Assembly (NCBI RefSeq): GCF_009495745.1
Contig: NZ_WIDQ01000008.1
Coordinates: 62,001 to 126,000 of the forward strand
DNA: 64,000 nucleotides
Direction of reading: 5' to 3'
Origin: Niveispirillum sp. SYP-B3756
Lineage (GTDB): Bacteria; Pseudomonadota; Alphaproteobacteria; Azospirillales; Azospirillaceae
The position numbers and the translations under genes are program-made. The notes under the pieces were generated by a model. It had not been told where the DNA came from, made no database searches, and saw only the letters and a list, made by a program, of their open reading frames with translations. Position 1 is the stretch's first letter. Every line of letters starts with the position of its first letter. Positions 37,487 to 45,894 of this stretch are shown here, in pieces.

Positions 37487-40351
37487 ATGCCTGCCGATAC
37501 CGCCTCTCTTTCCACCCACACCACCAGCGCCACCCCCTCCGATACATCCGGCGGCAGCAGCCGCCGGCCGGAAGGGTCGCGCCCCCTCATCCCCAACCGC
37601 GCTGCCATCGGGCGGCGGTTCGCCGCCCTGGCGGAAGGCCATAATGGCTCCATTGATGGCTTGCGCGGGCCTGCACTCGCCCTGCTGAAGGATGTGCTGG
37701 AAGAGGGTCGCACCGCCGTGCGTACCCGGTTCGAGGCCACCCATCGCGGCGATGATTGCGTGCATCAGACGGCGCGGCTGACCGATGCCATCGTGCAGGC
37801 TCTGGCTGATTTCACCCTGGACCATGTCTATCCCACCGCAGAACTGACCAAGGGCGAACGGCTGGCCATCATCGCCATCGGCGGCTATGGCCGCGGGGAG
37901 ATGGCGCCCTTCTCCGATGTCGATCTGCTGTTCCTGCTGCCCTATAAGCGCACGCCCAGGGTGGAGCAGGTGGTGGAATATATGCTCTACCTGCTGTGGG
38001 ATCTGGGCTGGAAGGTGGGCCATGCCGTGCGCTCGGTGGATGAATGTATCCGCCTGTCGCTGGAAGACATGACCATCCGCACCAGCCTGTTGGAATCCCG
38101 CTTCCTGTGGGGAGAGGCGGTTCTTTACAAGGAGCTGCGCAAGCGCTTCACCAAGGATGTGATTGGTGCTGCCGGCAGCGTCACCGCCTTCATCGATGCC
38201 AAGATGACGGAGCGCAAGGAGCGTCACCGCAAGATCGGCGGCAGCCGCTATATGCTGGAGCCCAACATCAAGGAGGGCAAGGGCGGCCTGCGCGACCTGC
38301 AGACCCTGTTCTGGATCGCCAAATACGCCTATCAGACCGATGAGGTACAAGCCCTGGTCTCTAAGGGCGTGCTACTTCCAGAAGAGGCACAGCGCTTCGC
38401 CAAGGCGGAAAGCTTCCTGTGGGCAGCGCGCTGCCAGCTGCATTACATTGTCGGGCGCCAGGAAGACCGGCTGACCTTCGACATGCAGTCGGAAATGGCC
38501 CGCCGCCTGGGCTATACCGAACATGCCGGCACCAGCGCCGTTGAACGGTTCATGAAGCATTATTTCATGGTGGCCAAGGATGTGGGCGATCTGACCCGCA
38601 TCTTCTGCGCCAATCTGGAGCATGAGAACCGCCGCACACCCCGATTCGCCTTCCTGCGCCGCAGCTTTGCCAAGCCGGAGGTGGAGGGCTTCACCCTGGA
38701 TGCCGGCCGCCTGAATGTAAAGTCGGACCGGCATTTCCGCGATCATCCGGTGGATATGATCCGGCTGTTCCGGGTGGCGCAGCAGCAGGATCTGGATGTG
38801 CATCCCAACGCGCTGCGCGCCATCACCCGTGCCTTGTCGGCCATCGGGCCGAAGCTGCGCGACGATGCGGATGCCAACCGGCTGTTCCTGGAAATCCTCT
38901 CCTCCCGCAAAGACCCGGAAGTGGCCCTGCGCCGCATGAATGAGGCGGGTGTACTGGGCCGCTTCGTGCCGGATTTCGGCCGCATCGTCGGCATGATGCA
39001 GTTCGACATGTATCATTATTTCACGGTGGATGAGCATACGCTGTTCGCCGTGGGCATCCTGCACCAGATCGAACAAGGCAACCTGAAGGATGAGGTGCCG
39101 CTGGCATCAGAGGTGATCCACACCGTCAATTCCAGGCGCGCCCTTTATGTGGCCATGCTGGTGCATGATATCGCCAAGGGGCGCGGCGGCGATCATTCCA
39201 TCCTGGGGGCCAAGGTGGCGGAGAAGCTCTGTCCCCGCCTGGGCATGACGGAGGAGGAGACGGAAACCGTCGTCTGGCTGGTGCGCTGGCATCTGGCCAT
39301 GTCCGCCACCGCCCTGAAACGCGACCTGGATGATGAAGGCACCATCCGCAAATTCGTCGATCTGGTGCAGAGCCCGGAGCGGCTGAAGCTGCTGCTCTGC
39401 CTGACGGTGGCGGATATCCGCGCTGTCGGCCCCGGCCGCTGGAACAACTGGAAGGCGACGCTGTTGCGCCAGCTTTACCGCCGGTCGGAAGAGCTGATGT
39501 CCGGCACCGTGCTGCCGGAAGGGCGCGATGGGCGGGTGCTGGCGGCCCAGGCAGGCCTGCGCCCGCTGCTGGTTGATTGGCAGCCGGCGGAGATTGATGC
39601 CCATCTGGGCCGGGCCTATCCGGCCTATTGGCTGGGCTTTACGGCCGAAACGCTGGCCCATCATGCAAGGCTGATCCGGGAAGCGGAACGCGGGCGCGCA
39701 CCCCTGACGCTGGATACCCGCATCGATCGGGGCCGCGCGGTGACAGAAGTGACGGTTTACACCGCCGACCATCCGGGCCTGTTCTCCCGTCTGGCCGGAG
39801 CCATTGCGCTGGCCGGGGCGGATATTGTCGATGCCCGCATCTTCACCATGACCAATGGCATGGCGCTGGACGTCTTCTCCATCCAGGCCGCCGGCGGTGG
39901 CCCGTTCGACAGCGGGGACAAGCTGGCCCGCCTGTCGGTGATGGTGGACAAGGTGCTGGCCGGTGAATTGCGGCTGGTGGATGAGCTGGCCAAGCGCCGC
40001 CCGGTACAGACAGCCCGCGCGCGCGCCTTTAAGGTGGCGCCCCGCGTGCTGGTGGATAACACCATCACCGGCAATCACACGGTGATCGAGGTCAATGGCC
40101 GCGACCGTCCCGGCCTGTTGTTCCATCTGACCCGGGCGCTGACCCAGGCCAACCTGCAGATTGCCTCGGCGAAAATCTCCACCTACGGCAATGTCGCCAT
40201 CGACGTGTTCTATGTGAAGGATGTCTTCGGGCTGAAAGTCACGCATGAGCGCAAACTGGCCGACATCCGCAGCGCCCTGCTGACGGCCCTGGCCGATCCG
40301 GAGGGCGAGCCGGAGAAATCAGCCAAGCCCAGCCGGCGCAAGGCGGCGTGA
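37487..40351 (+). CDS. glnD: Bifunctional PII uridylyltransferase / uridylyl-removing enzyme
   Basis: GlnD senses glutamine and adds or removes UMP on PII proteins, controlling nitrogen metabolism. The 954-residue protein has the nucleotidyltransferase motif GGYGRGEMAPFSDVDLLFL near residue 135, the HD domain HDIAKGRGGDHS near residue 560, and two C-terminal ACT domains at about 750 (VTVYTADHPGLFSRLAG) and 865 (IEVNGRDRPGLLFHLTRAL). An ATG at 37454 is an alternative start adding 11 residues. It is a single gene in this window. Confidence 0.96.
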   Translation: MPADTASLSTHTTSATPSDTSGGSSRRPEGSRPLIPNRAAIGRRFAALAEGHNGSIDGLRGPALALLKDVLEEGRTAVRTRFEATHRGDDCVHQTARLTDAIVQALADFTLDHVYPTAELTKGERLAIIAIGGYGRGEMAPFSDVDLLFLLPYKRTPRVEQVVEYMLYLLWDLGWKVGHAVRSVDECIRLSLEDMTIRTSLLESRFLWGEAVLYKELRKRFTKDVIGAAGSVTAFIDAKMTERKERHRKIGGSRYMLEPNIKEGKGGLRDLQTLFWIAKYAYQTDEVQALVSKGVLLPEEAQRFAKAESFLWAARCQLHYIVGRQEDRLTFDMQSEMARRLGYTEHAGTSAVERFMKHYFMVAKDVGDLTRIFCANLEHENRRTPRFAFLRRSFAKPEVEGFTLDAGRLNVKSDRHFRDHPVDMIRLFRVAQQQDLDVHPNALRAITRALSAIGPKLRDDADANRLFLEILSSRKDPEVALRRMNEAGVLGRFVPDFGRIVGMMQFDMYHYFTVDEHTLFAVGILHQIEQGNLKDEVPLASEVIHTVNSRRALYVAMLVHDIAKGRGGDHSILGAKVAEKLCPRLGMTEEETETVVWLVRWHLAMSATALKRDLDDEGTIRKFVDLVQSPERLKLLLCLTVADIRAVGPGRWNNWKATLLRQLYRRSEELMSGTVLPEGRDGRVLAAQAGLRPLLVDWQPAEIDAHLGRAYPAYWLGFTAETLAHHARLIREAERGRAPLTLDTRIDRGRAVTEVTVYTADHPGLFSRLAGAIALAGADIVDARIFTMTNGMALDVFSIQAAGGGPFDSGDKLARLSVMVDKVLAGELRLVDELAKRRPVQTARARAFKVAPRVLVDNTITGNHTVIEVNGRDRPGLLFHLTRALTQANLQIASAKISTYGNVAIDVFYVKDVFGLKVTHERKLADIRSALLTALADPEGEPEKSAKPSRRKAA

Positions 40352-40402
40352 GTGCGGGTGCAGATACCCATAGCCATCCCCATGGCTCCGGATCTTATAC
40401 CA

Positions 40403-40509
40403 ATCTCCCTTGATCGTGACCGATCCAGGGAGATATCGCGTTCCCTCACGCGCCGGGCCGGCAGTCGCCGGCCTCCAATCCGCCAAGGGTCAAACCCTCG
40501 GCGGATTGG
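40403..40509 (-). repeat. Structured multi-hairpin repeat, copy B
   Basis: On the plus strand: stem ATCTCCCT/AGGGAGAT with an inner GATCG/CGATC pair (40403-40434), stem GGCCGGC/GCCGGCC (40456-40473), and a 16-bp stem with loop CAA (40475-40509). Read on the minus strand these align with hairpins 1, 2 and 5 of copy A, with the stems changed in a paired way. The segment 40412-40434 is identical to 43046-43068 in copy C. It fills the gap between convergent glnD and the SDR gene and may also terminate both. Confidence 0.85.
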
Positions 40510-40511
40510 CA

Positions 40512-41267
40512 TTAAAGCATAACGGACCCACCGCTGGGGCTGAGGCACTGGCCTACCATATGCCGCGCCTCGTCTGAGGCAAGGAAGACATAAGAGGGAA
40601 CGATATCCCCCAGTTCACCCAGGCGCTGGCTGGGCAAGGCACGACGAACCGCCTCCAGCGCGGCACGCTCGCCTTCGCTGGCAACCACCGGATCAATGAT
40701 ACCGGGGGCCACGCAATTGGCTGTCACATTACGCAGGCCGATATCATGCACCAAGCTGCGGGTGAAGCCCAGCAGCGCGCCTGCAGCCGCACCATAGAGT
40801 GAATAGCCAGGCGCCCCACGATAGGCAATGTCTGACACAGTGGTGACAATGCGACCGTAATTCTGATGGAACATCAGCGGCAATACCATGCGCGTTATCA
40901 TGAAGGCAGAGCGTACATTGGCCGCCATCACCAGATCGAACTGTTCGGCCGTGGTATCCACCACCGGAATGGCAGGGCGTATCCCGGTATTATTGACCAG
41001 GATATCCACCCGCCCAAGCCCGGCCACCGCTGCTTCCGTCAGCATATAGGCGCCATTGGGGCTGCTGATCTCCATGACCAAGGCAACGGCGCGGCGGCCC
41101 AACCGCTCGATCTGGCGGACCAATTCATTGATGGCAGGGCGCTGCGCCACATCATCATATTGCAGCACCAGATGGGCGCCTTCCTCCGCGAAGGCCTGCG
41201 CCACCGCGCGCCCCACCGGATTGCCGGCGCCGGTGATCAGCGCCACGCGATCCTGCAGCCTTGCCAT
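40512..41267 (-). CDS. SDR family oxidoreductase-like protein lacking the catalytic lysine
   Basis: The 251-residue protein is a classical short-chain dehydrogenase: cofactor motif TGAGNPVG at 12-19, NNTG at 92-95 (usually NNAG), Asn117, Ser145 and Tyr158. The YxxxK motif reads YGAAA, so the lysine at position 162 is replaced by alanine (codon GCA). The active site may therefore be inactive or work differently. Start: MARLQDR at 41267; the upstream frame is not SDR-like. It is the last gene of an XRE-GNAT-SDR group on the minus strand. Confidence 0.85.
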   Translation of the reverse strand: MARLQDRVALITGAGNPVGRAVAQAFAEEGAHLVLQYDDVAQRPAINELVRQIERLGRRAVALVMEISSPNGAYMLTEAAVAGLGRVDILVNNTGIRPAIPVVDTTAEQFDLVMAANVRSAFMITRMVLPLMFHQNYGRIVTTVSDIAYRGAPGYSLYGAAAGALLGFTRSLVHDIGLRNVTANCVAPGIIDPVVASEGERAALEAVRRALPSQRLGELGDIVPSYVFLASDEARHMVGQCLSPSGGSVML

Positions 41268-41349
41268 GTTCGAACGCTCCTCAGCCCAACTAGAATCAAG
41301 ACGCCATGGTGCGCGGGGCAGGCCACTGGCGTCAACCCGTGCGGAGGTG

Positions 41350-42333
41350 TTACAAGCCCTTCGCAAAACAAGCAGATTCTGTTCGGCCGACATAATGACC
41401 AAAATTGTCGGTCACACGATAGCCATGGCGCCGATAAAAGGCACAGGCCCGGTCATTGGCCCAGCGGGTTTCCAGCACCAACCGGCGATAACCCAGGGTC
41501 CGGGCCTGATCTTCCAGCCAGGTCAGCACTGCAGCACCCACCCCCGCCGTGCCCGGCAGCGCATACATTCGCTTAATTTCGGCTGTCCCGCGCGCATTCT
41601 CCAACGGGCGGACAGCACCACAGCCCACCGGCCTCCCATTCAGCCAGGCCAATGCAAAGGCGCTGCGGTTGGCCACAATACCCCAACCATCCAGCCCGCG
41701 CCGCCCGTCGCTGCCAAACCGGGCCAACAGGTCAGCCGACAGGGCATCCAGCAACGGCGTCACCGCCGCATCACCCGGCTGGGCCGCCGTCACAGCCAAC
41801 CCCGCAACCGGTTCCGGCAGGAGGCGATACATGACGCTGGTCGGCGCTATGCCGCTATTATCGGGGTCTTGTGCATAAAATGGAATCTGTCCCGCCAGTT
41901 GGAAACCGTGGGCGGCGTAGAGCGGTTCCACCGTGCCGCTGCGGGTATCCAGCACCAGCAGGCGCTTGCCCTGGCTGCGAGCGATCTCCACCGCACGGCG
42001 GATCAGCGCCCCGGCGATGCCGCGACGACGCGCATCAGGATGGACCAGCAACTTGCAAAGCTCCGCCCGATGCCGGCCATTGGTCGGCATATCGATGTTG
42101 AGCTGGGCTGTTCCAACAACCTTGTCCTTCATCGTGGCCACCAACAGGTGACGGTACCCGGACCGTACCCCGGCAAATACATTTTGCCAGAAGCAAGCAG
42201 CAGCTTGCGCCGTGAGGGGCTGCACGAAGCCCACCGAGGCACCGCCATCCACACAGGCACGCAGAATATGGACAAGATCAGGCAGCAGCGCCGGCAGATC
42301 ATCGCCGGCAACCTCACAAAGATCGTAATGCAT
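41350..42333 (-). CDS. Tandem GNAT N-acetyltransferase
   Basis: The 327-residue protein contains two GNAT domains. The first has the acetyl-CoA loop HPDARRRGIAGALI and the end VLDTRSGTVEPLYAAHGFQLAG. The second, from about residue 175, has ALPGTAGVGAAVLTWLEDQ and LETRWANDRACAFYRRHGY. The substrate is unknown; its regulator-like neighbour and the SDR suggest a small resistance or modification cassette, which is inference. It starts 10 bases after the XRE gene. Confidence 0.88.
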   Translation of the reverse strand: MHYDLCEVAGDDLPALLPDLVHILRACVDGGASVGFVQPLTAQAAACFWQNVFAGVRSGYRHLLVATMKDKVVGTAQLNIDMPTNGRHRAELCKLLVHPDARRRGIAGALIRRAVEIARSQGKRLLVLDTRSGTVEPLYAAHGFQLAGQIPFYAQDPDNSGIAPTSVMYRLLPEPVAGLAVTAAQPGDAAVTPLLDALSADLLARFGSDGRRGLDGWGIVANRSAFALAWLNGRPVGCGAVRPLENARGTAEIKRMYALPGTAGVGAAVLTWLEDQARTLGYRRLVLETRWANDRACAFYRRHGYRVTDNFGHYVGRTESACFAKGL

Positions 42334-42343
42334 CTTGGTCTCT

Positions 42344-42919
42344 TCAGGGGCGGGTGATGGCGATCAGATAGCGCGCGGGCGCGTCCCCCAGCACGCTGAA
42401 CCGGGAAGTGCCGAACAGGCGAAAGCGCAGGCAATCCCCCGGTTCCAACCGATAGGGTACGCCCTGCAGCGCCAGTTCCAGTCGGCCGGACAGCATCCAG
42501 ACATGCTGTTCCAGCCCATGCACCGGCGGGGTGGCGTAATCGATCACGGTGCCGGGGGGCAAGGTGCCCTCAATCAGCTCCGTATCAAAGCCGCTGGCCG
42601 GCGGGGAGACGGAGCGGCGGTGAAAGCCGGTGCCAGGATCAATCCAGACCGGTTGCTGGTCGGGGTGCAACAGGCTGACCGGCTGGCTTTCTACCTCTGC
42701 CAGCAGGCGCGACATGGTGCGACCATAGGCGGTGCAAAGCCGGCCAAGCAGGCTGGCCGTGGGGCTGGTCTCCCCCCGCTCCAGCCGGGAGAGGGTTGCT
42801 TTGCTGATCCCACTGCGTGTGGCAAGTTCGTCCAATGACCAATCCTGTTCCTGGCGCAGTTGCGCCAGGCGGGCAGCGAGGCGATCATCAAGGTTGGGGC
42901 ATGGGGTTTCTTGTTTCAT
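42344..42919 (-). CDS. XRE family regulator with cupin domain
   Basis: The 191-residue protein has an N-terminal helix-turn-helix (WSLDELATRSGISKATLSRL, residues 27-46) and a C-terminal cupin barrel (LPPGTVIDYATPPVHGLEQH; LEPGDCLRFRLFG). Proteins of this layout usually repress an adjacent operon and respond to a small ligand. It heads the minus-strand group XRE-GNAT-SDR, so it probably controls the two genes after it. An AT-rich stretch with a partial inverted repeat (ATATATCAGATAT, 42929-42941) just upstream is a candidate operator. Confidence 0.9.
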   Translation of the reverse strand: MKQETPCPNLDDRLAARLAQLRQEQDWSLDELATRSGISKATLSRLERGETSPTASLLGRLCTAYGRTMSRLLAEVESQPVSLLHPDQQPVWIDPGTGFHRRSVSPPASGFDTELIEGTLPPGTVIDYATPPVHGLEQHVWMLSGRLELALQGVPYRLEPGDCLRFRLFGTSRFSVLGDAPARYLIAITRP

Positions 42920-43015
42920 AAATGGGAATATATATCAGATATGAAACATCTACAATCGGGAGATTTCAGGTTCCCACAGGTGCCGGGCGGGCGCATCCGC
43001 GCCACGAGGTGCTGA

Positions 43016-43068
43016 GCCGGCGGTCACCGGCCTCCAAGCTGCCTCGATCGTGACCGATCCAGGGAGAT
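43016..43068 (+). repeat. Structured repeat, partial copy C
   Basis: The stretch has the module GCCGG...CCGGC (43016-43031) and then GATCG...CGATC within 43046-43068. The latter 23 bases are identical to copy B at 40412-40434. The order of the two modules is opposite to that in copy B, and the large hairpin is missing. With copy B it flanks the XRE-GNAT-SDR genes. Confidence 0.75.
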
Positions 43069-43150
43069 TGGAAAAATTCCAAGGGGCGAGCCCCTATGAC
43101 CCTGGGAGGCCAGCGATGCACACCAGCGCACACCGCCTGGGTATAAACGA

Positions 43151-43182
43151 AACGGCCGTAAGCATATCTGCTTACGGCCGTT
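43151..43182 (-). terminator. Terminator of mucR
   Basis: AACGGCCGTAAGCA (43151-43164) and TGCTTACGGCCGTT (43169-43182) form a perfect 14-bp stem with a four-base loop. On the minus strand it is followed by TCGTTTATA. Confidence 0.75.
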
Positions 43183-43228
43183 AAAAGCGATCATGGAGCA
43201 AAAATACCCACGCCGATCAAATAAAGGA

Positions 43229-43651
43229 TCACTCTTCCTCGCCAGGGCGACGTGCACGGGTACCCAGACCGATCTGCTTGGCCAAGCGGGAACGCTGCTT
43301 GGCGTAATTGGGGGCGACCATCGGATAGTCGGCCGGCAAGCCCCAACGATCCCGGTATTCTTCGGGGGACATATTATAAGCAGTCTTCAGATGGCGCTTC
43401 AGCATCTTCAGCTTTTTACCATCTTCCAGGCAGACAATATATTCCGGCGTCACCGACTTCTTGATCGGCACGGCAGGCTGCGGCTTCTCGCTCACCACCA
43501 CCGGCTCGGTGCCGACGTTGGACAAGGTGCGATAAACCTGCTCGATCAGGGCAGGTAGATCGTGGATCGCCACTGTATTATTGGAGACGTGTGCCGCGAC
43601 AATCTCTGTGGTGAGAGACAAAAGTTCGGGCTGGGAGGAAACGCTGCTCAT
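43229..43651 (-). CDS. MucR/Ros family transcriptional regulator
   Basis: MucR/Ros proteins are zinc-finger DNA-binding proteins that silence genes for exopolysaccharide, motility and horizontally acquired DNA in alphaproteobacteria. The 140-residue protein has the family core TPEYIVCLEDGKKLKMLKRH followed by LKTAYNMSPEEYRDRWGLPADYPMVAPNYA. The zinc site is the usual reduced form of the family, with a Cys and His pair visible. The tail is acidic (RRPGEEE). It is a single gene with its own terminator. Confidence 0.94.
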   Translation of the reverse strand: MSSVSSQPELLSLTTEIVAAHVSNNTVAIHDLPALIEQVYRTLSNVGTEPVVVSEKPQPAVPIKKSVTPEYIVCLEDGKKLKMLKRHLKTAYNMSPEEYRDRWGLPADYPMVAPNYAKQRSRLAKQIGLGTRARRPGEEE

Positions 43652-43747
43652 GTATCTTTGCTCCGGACAAGGAACTCACTGGTGATATAAGTCTTATTCA
43701 GGTGATGTGCAATATCGTTTTAAAGCGCGTTAAGAGGACGGCGTTTG

Positions 43748-43996
43748 ATGAAAAACACTGTGGATCATTTTCTGGACATCACGGGCCTTGTTTGTCCGAT
43801 GACATTCGTGCGGACAAAACTTGCTGCTGAGAGGTTACCGCAGGGTCAAATCCTTGAAGTAAGGCTGAATTACGGCGAACCGCTGCAGAATGTTCCCGCC
43901 AGTCTGCGGGAACATGGATATGAGGTGAGCGAAGTTCAACCGGAAAATCCAGCTGATCTTACTGGCCCACATCGTATTTTTATCAGGAGAAACTAA
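43748..43996 (+). CDS. TusA-like sulfur carrier protein
   Basis: The 82-residue protein fits the TusA/SirA family: LDITGLVCPMTFVRTKLAAE contains the sulfur-carrying Cys in the CPM motif, and the later LEVRLNYGEPLQNVPASLRE matches the family. These proteins relay persulfide sulfur in tRNA thiolation or other sulfur transfer. An in-frame TTG at 43745 precedes the chosen ATG. It stands alone between mucR and rimI; its stop codon overlaps the stop of convergent rimI. Confidence 0.85.
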   Translation: MKNTVDHFLDITGLVCPMTFVRTKLAAERLPQGQILEVRLNYGEPLQNVPASLREHGYEVSEVQPENPADLTGPHRIFIRRN

Positions 43997-44499
43997 CTGT
44001 TCTGCTCATTGGACAACCGTTTCCGATCGGAAATATGCAAAGACATGACGTGAGCGTCAATACTTGCGGCAGCGGTGCCATAGTAATTGCGCCGGCGACC
44101 GACGATGGCGAATCCCTGTCCCTGGTAAAGTTGGATGGCGACCAGATTGTTGACGGCAACTTCCAGGAAAATCGTTTCCACACCCCAGGGTGCCAGCCGT
44201 GCCACACCATCCAGCATCAAGGCCCGGCCCAGGCCCTGTCCCCGCCCGGCAGGCAGCACCCCAAGAGTGAGCAGTTCCGCCTCATCCGCCACCGCGCGCC
44301 ACATGGCCATGCCCATCGCCTGATCATGGTTATGCAACAGACGGGTGGTGACACCCGGCATTCCCAACATGCTGGCAATGGCGGCCTCCGTCCATGCCGG
44401 ACCACTGATGTGCGGATCAGCGAAAGCCTGCTGCTGGAGAACATCCAGCACCGGCAGATGCGCCATCGTTGCTTCCACAATCTGCATGTTGACCGCCAT
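43993..44499 (-). CDS. rimI: Ribosomal-protein-alanine N-acetyltransferase
   Basis: RimI acetylates the N-terminal alanine of ribosomal protein S18. The 168-residue protein is a GNAT enzyme with LLTLGVLPAGRGQGLGRALM and LEVAVNNLVAIQLYQGQGFA followed by GRRRNYY. It starts one base after the tsaB stop on the same strand, the common tsaB-rimI order. The upstream extension of the frame lies within tsaB and was rejected. The downstream stop overlaps the convergent TusA gene's stop. Confidence 0.9.
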   Translation of the reverse strand: MAVNMQIVEATMAHLPVLDVLQQQAFADPHISGPAWTEAAIASMLGMPGVTTRLLHNHDQAMGMAMWRAVADEAELLTLGVLPAGRGQGLGRALMLDGVARLAPWGVETIFLEVAVNNLVAIQLYQGQGFAIVGRRRNYYGTAAASIDAHVMSLHISDRKRLSNEQNS

Positions 44500-44500
44500 T

Positions 44501-45187
44501 CTATCGCCCCGGCAGGGTGACATCGGGTGGGCGGATGTACAGCGGATCAGCCGGCCGCCCGGCAATGGCCGCCGCATCCAGACGGGCGGCGATGCGGGCA
44601 CCGGCCAGCGCCTCCGCCCCGCCATGGGTGGTGACCACCTGCAGACCCGCTGGCCATAGCCCCAGTGACTCTGCCGCACGTTGTGCAGCGTCGCCGACAA
44701 TGACCAGGGGTTGTGGCTGGAACAGCCGGGCGGCAAAATCAGCCAGCAAGCGCGGTGCCATATCTACCGGTTCAGCCAGCGGCTTTCCGTCGGCGGCAAA
44801 GGGCTGCAGGAACAGCTCTTCCCGGCGGCTTTCAATGGCGGCCAGGGCCTGCAGCCCTGCAGCGGCTGGGGGCAGGCCGGCCACCGCCACTTCCAGGCTG
44901 GTGACACCGATCAGGGGACAATTGGCGGCCAGGGCGAAGCCGCGCGCGGCCGCCAGACCGATCCGCAAACCGGTGAAGGTGCCGGGGCCGACAGTGACAG
45001 CGATGCGGGCAATATCACCAAAGCCCAGCCCGGCCTGCTGCAGGGTCTCCTGCACCAGCGGGACCAGACGTTCGGCCTGCCCGCGCTGCATCTCCTCCGC
45101 CCGCACGGCCAGGGCCCGTTCTTCGCCTTGTGACCAAAGCGCACAGGCGCAGGCGCTGGTCGCCGTATCCAGCCCCAGGGTGATCAT
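44501..45187 (-). CDS. tsaB: tRNA threonylcarbamoyladenosine biosynthesis protein TsaB
   Basis: TsaB is the partner of TsaD in making t6A37 of tRNAs that read ANN codons. The 228-residue protein starts MITLGLDTATSACACALW and has the conserved TVGPGTFTGLRIGLAAARGF, matching the ASKHA-fold family. The end YIRPPDVTLPGR is typical. An earlier in-frame ATG at 45253 would add 22 residues that do not match the family. It is followed directly by rimI. Confidence 0.94.
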   Translation of the reverse strand: MITLGLDTATSACACALWSQGEERALAVRAEEMQRGQAERLVPLVQETLQQAGLGFGDIARIAVTVGPGTFTGLRIGLAAARGFALAANCPLIGVTSLEVAVAGLPPAAAGLQALAAIESRREELFLQPFAADGKPLAEPVDMAPRLLADFAARLFQPQPLVIVGDAAQRAAESLGLWPAGLQVVTTHGGAEALAGARIAARLDAAAIAGRPADPLYIRPPDVTLPGR

Positions 45188-45315
45188 GCCCAATCCATTC
45201 CCATCAACGGCCCCATCGGGCCACCCTTTCCCATGACATGGACGGCACAGCACCCTGGCGATGATCCGCCTTTTGCCGCAAAAGGGGACCAGACCAGCCC
45301 GGAGCCTGCAGCCTC

Positions 45316-45867
45316 ATGCCCTTCGTGACCATTGCCCCGCCGACCTTCGATGTCGATCTCGATCTTCGCTATGCCACGGCGGATAATCTGACGGGAAGGC
45401 CCATCTTCGCGCGGCCGCTCTGCCTGCTGCATCCGCAGGCAGCCGAACGGCTGCAGGTCGCGGTTGCACTGGCTGCAGCGCAGGGGCTGCGGCTGCATAT
45501 TTTCGATGCCTATCGGCCACCGGCGGCGCAATGGGCTTTGTGGAATGCGCTGCCCGATCCCACCTTCATCGCCGACCCGCGCATCGGGTCCAGCCATGGG
45601 CGTGGAGTGGCCATTGATCTGACCCTGGCAACACCTGAGGGCAGCCTGCTGGAGATGGGGACCGATTTCGATGATATGCGGCCCATCGCCTATCATGGCG
45701 ATACCAGCATCTGTGTCACGGCACAGCGTAACCGCGCCCTGCTGCTGGGCATCATGGCGGCGGCCGGCTGGCAGCATTACGTCTTTGAATGGTGGCATTA
45801 CCAATTGCCCGACGCCGCCTCCTATCCGCTGGTGGAGGATGCGGCGATGGGGCCGGCGCTGATGTAA
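45316..45867 (+). CDS. ddpX: D-alanyl-D-alanine dipeptidase (VanX/DdpX type)
   Basis: This zinc dipeptidase hydrolyses D-Ala-D-Ala and is used in wall turnover or carbon and nitrogen recovery. The 183-residue protein has IFDAYRPPAAQWALW, the zinc motif GSSHGRGVAIDLT (His and Asp ligands) and FEWWHYQL with the catalytic Glu and third ligand His. No signal peptide is visible, so it should be cytoplasmic. It is divergent from tsaB and convergent with the RutE-type gene. Confidence 0.92.
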   Translation: MPFVTIAPPTFDVDLDLRYATADNLTGRPIFARPLCLLHPQAAERLQVAVALAAAQGLRLHIFDAYRPPAAQWALWNALPDPTFIADPRIGSSHGRGVAIDLTLATPEGSLLEMGTDFDDMRPIAYHGDTSICVTAQRNRALLLGIMAAAGWQHYVFEWWHYQLPDAASYPLVEDAAMGPALM

Positions 45868-45894
45868 CGGAAGGGGCCGGCCCCCATTCATCCC

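Larger units (their letters stand above)
42920..43228. other. Intergenic region between the XRE and mucR genes
   Basis: This 309-base stretch holds the promoter side of the XRE gene, copy C of the structured repeat (43016-43068), a short GC hairpin (AGGGGCGAGCCCCT at 43083-43096) and the terminator of mucR at 43151-43182. I see no gene in it. Confidence 0.6.

Noticed and set aside
36971-38350. Minus-strand open frame of 459 codons
   Set aside because: It is antisense to glnD and the gene before it and has no domain.
43720-43733. TTAA-N6-TTAA upstream of the tusA-like gene
   Set aside because: CtrA sites need seven bases between half-sites; here there are six, so it was not called a CtrA box.
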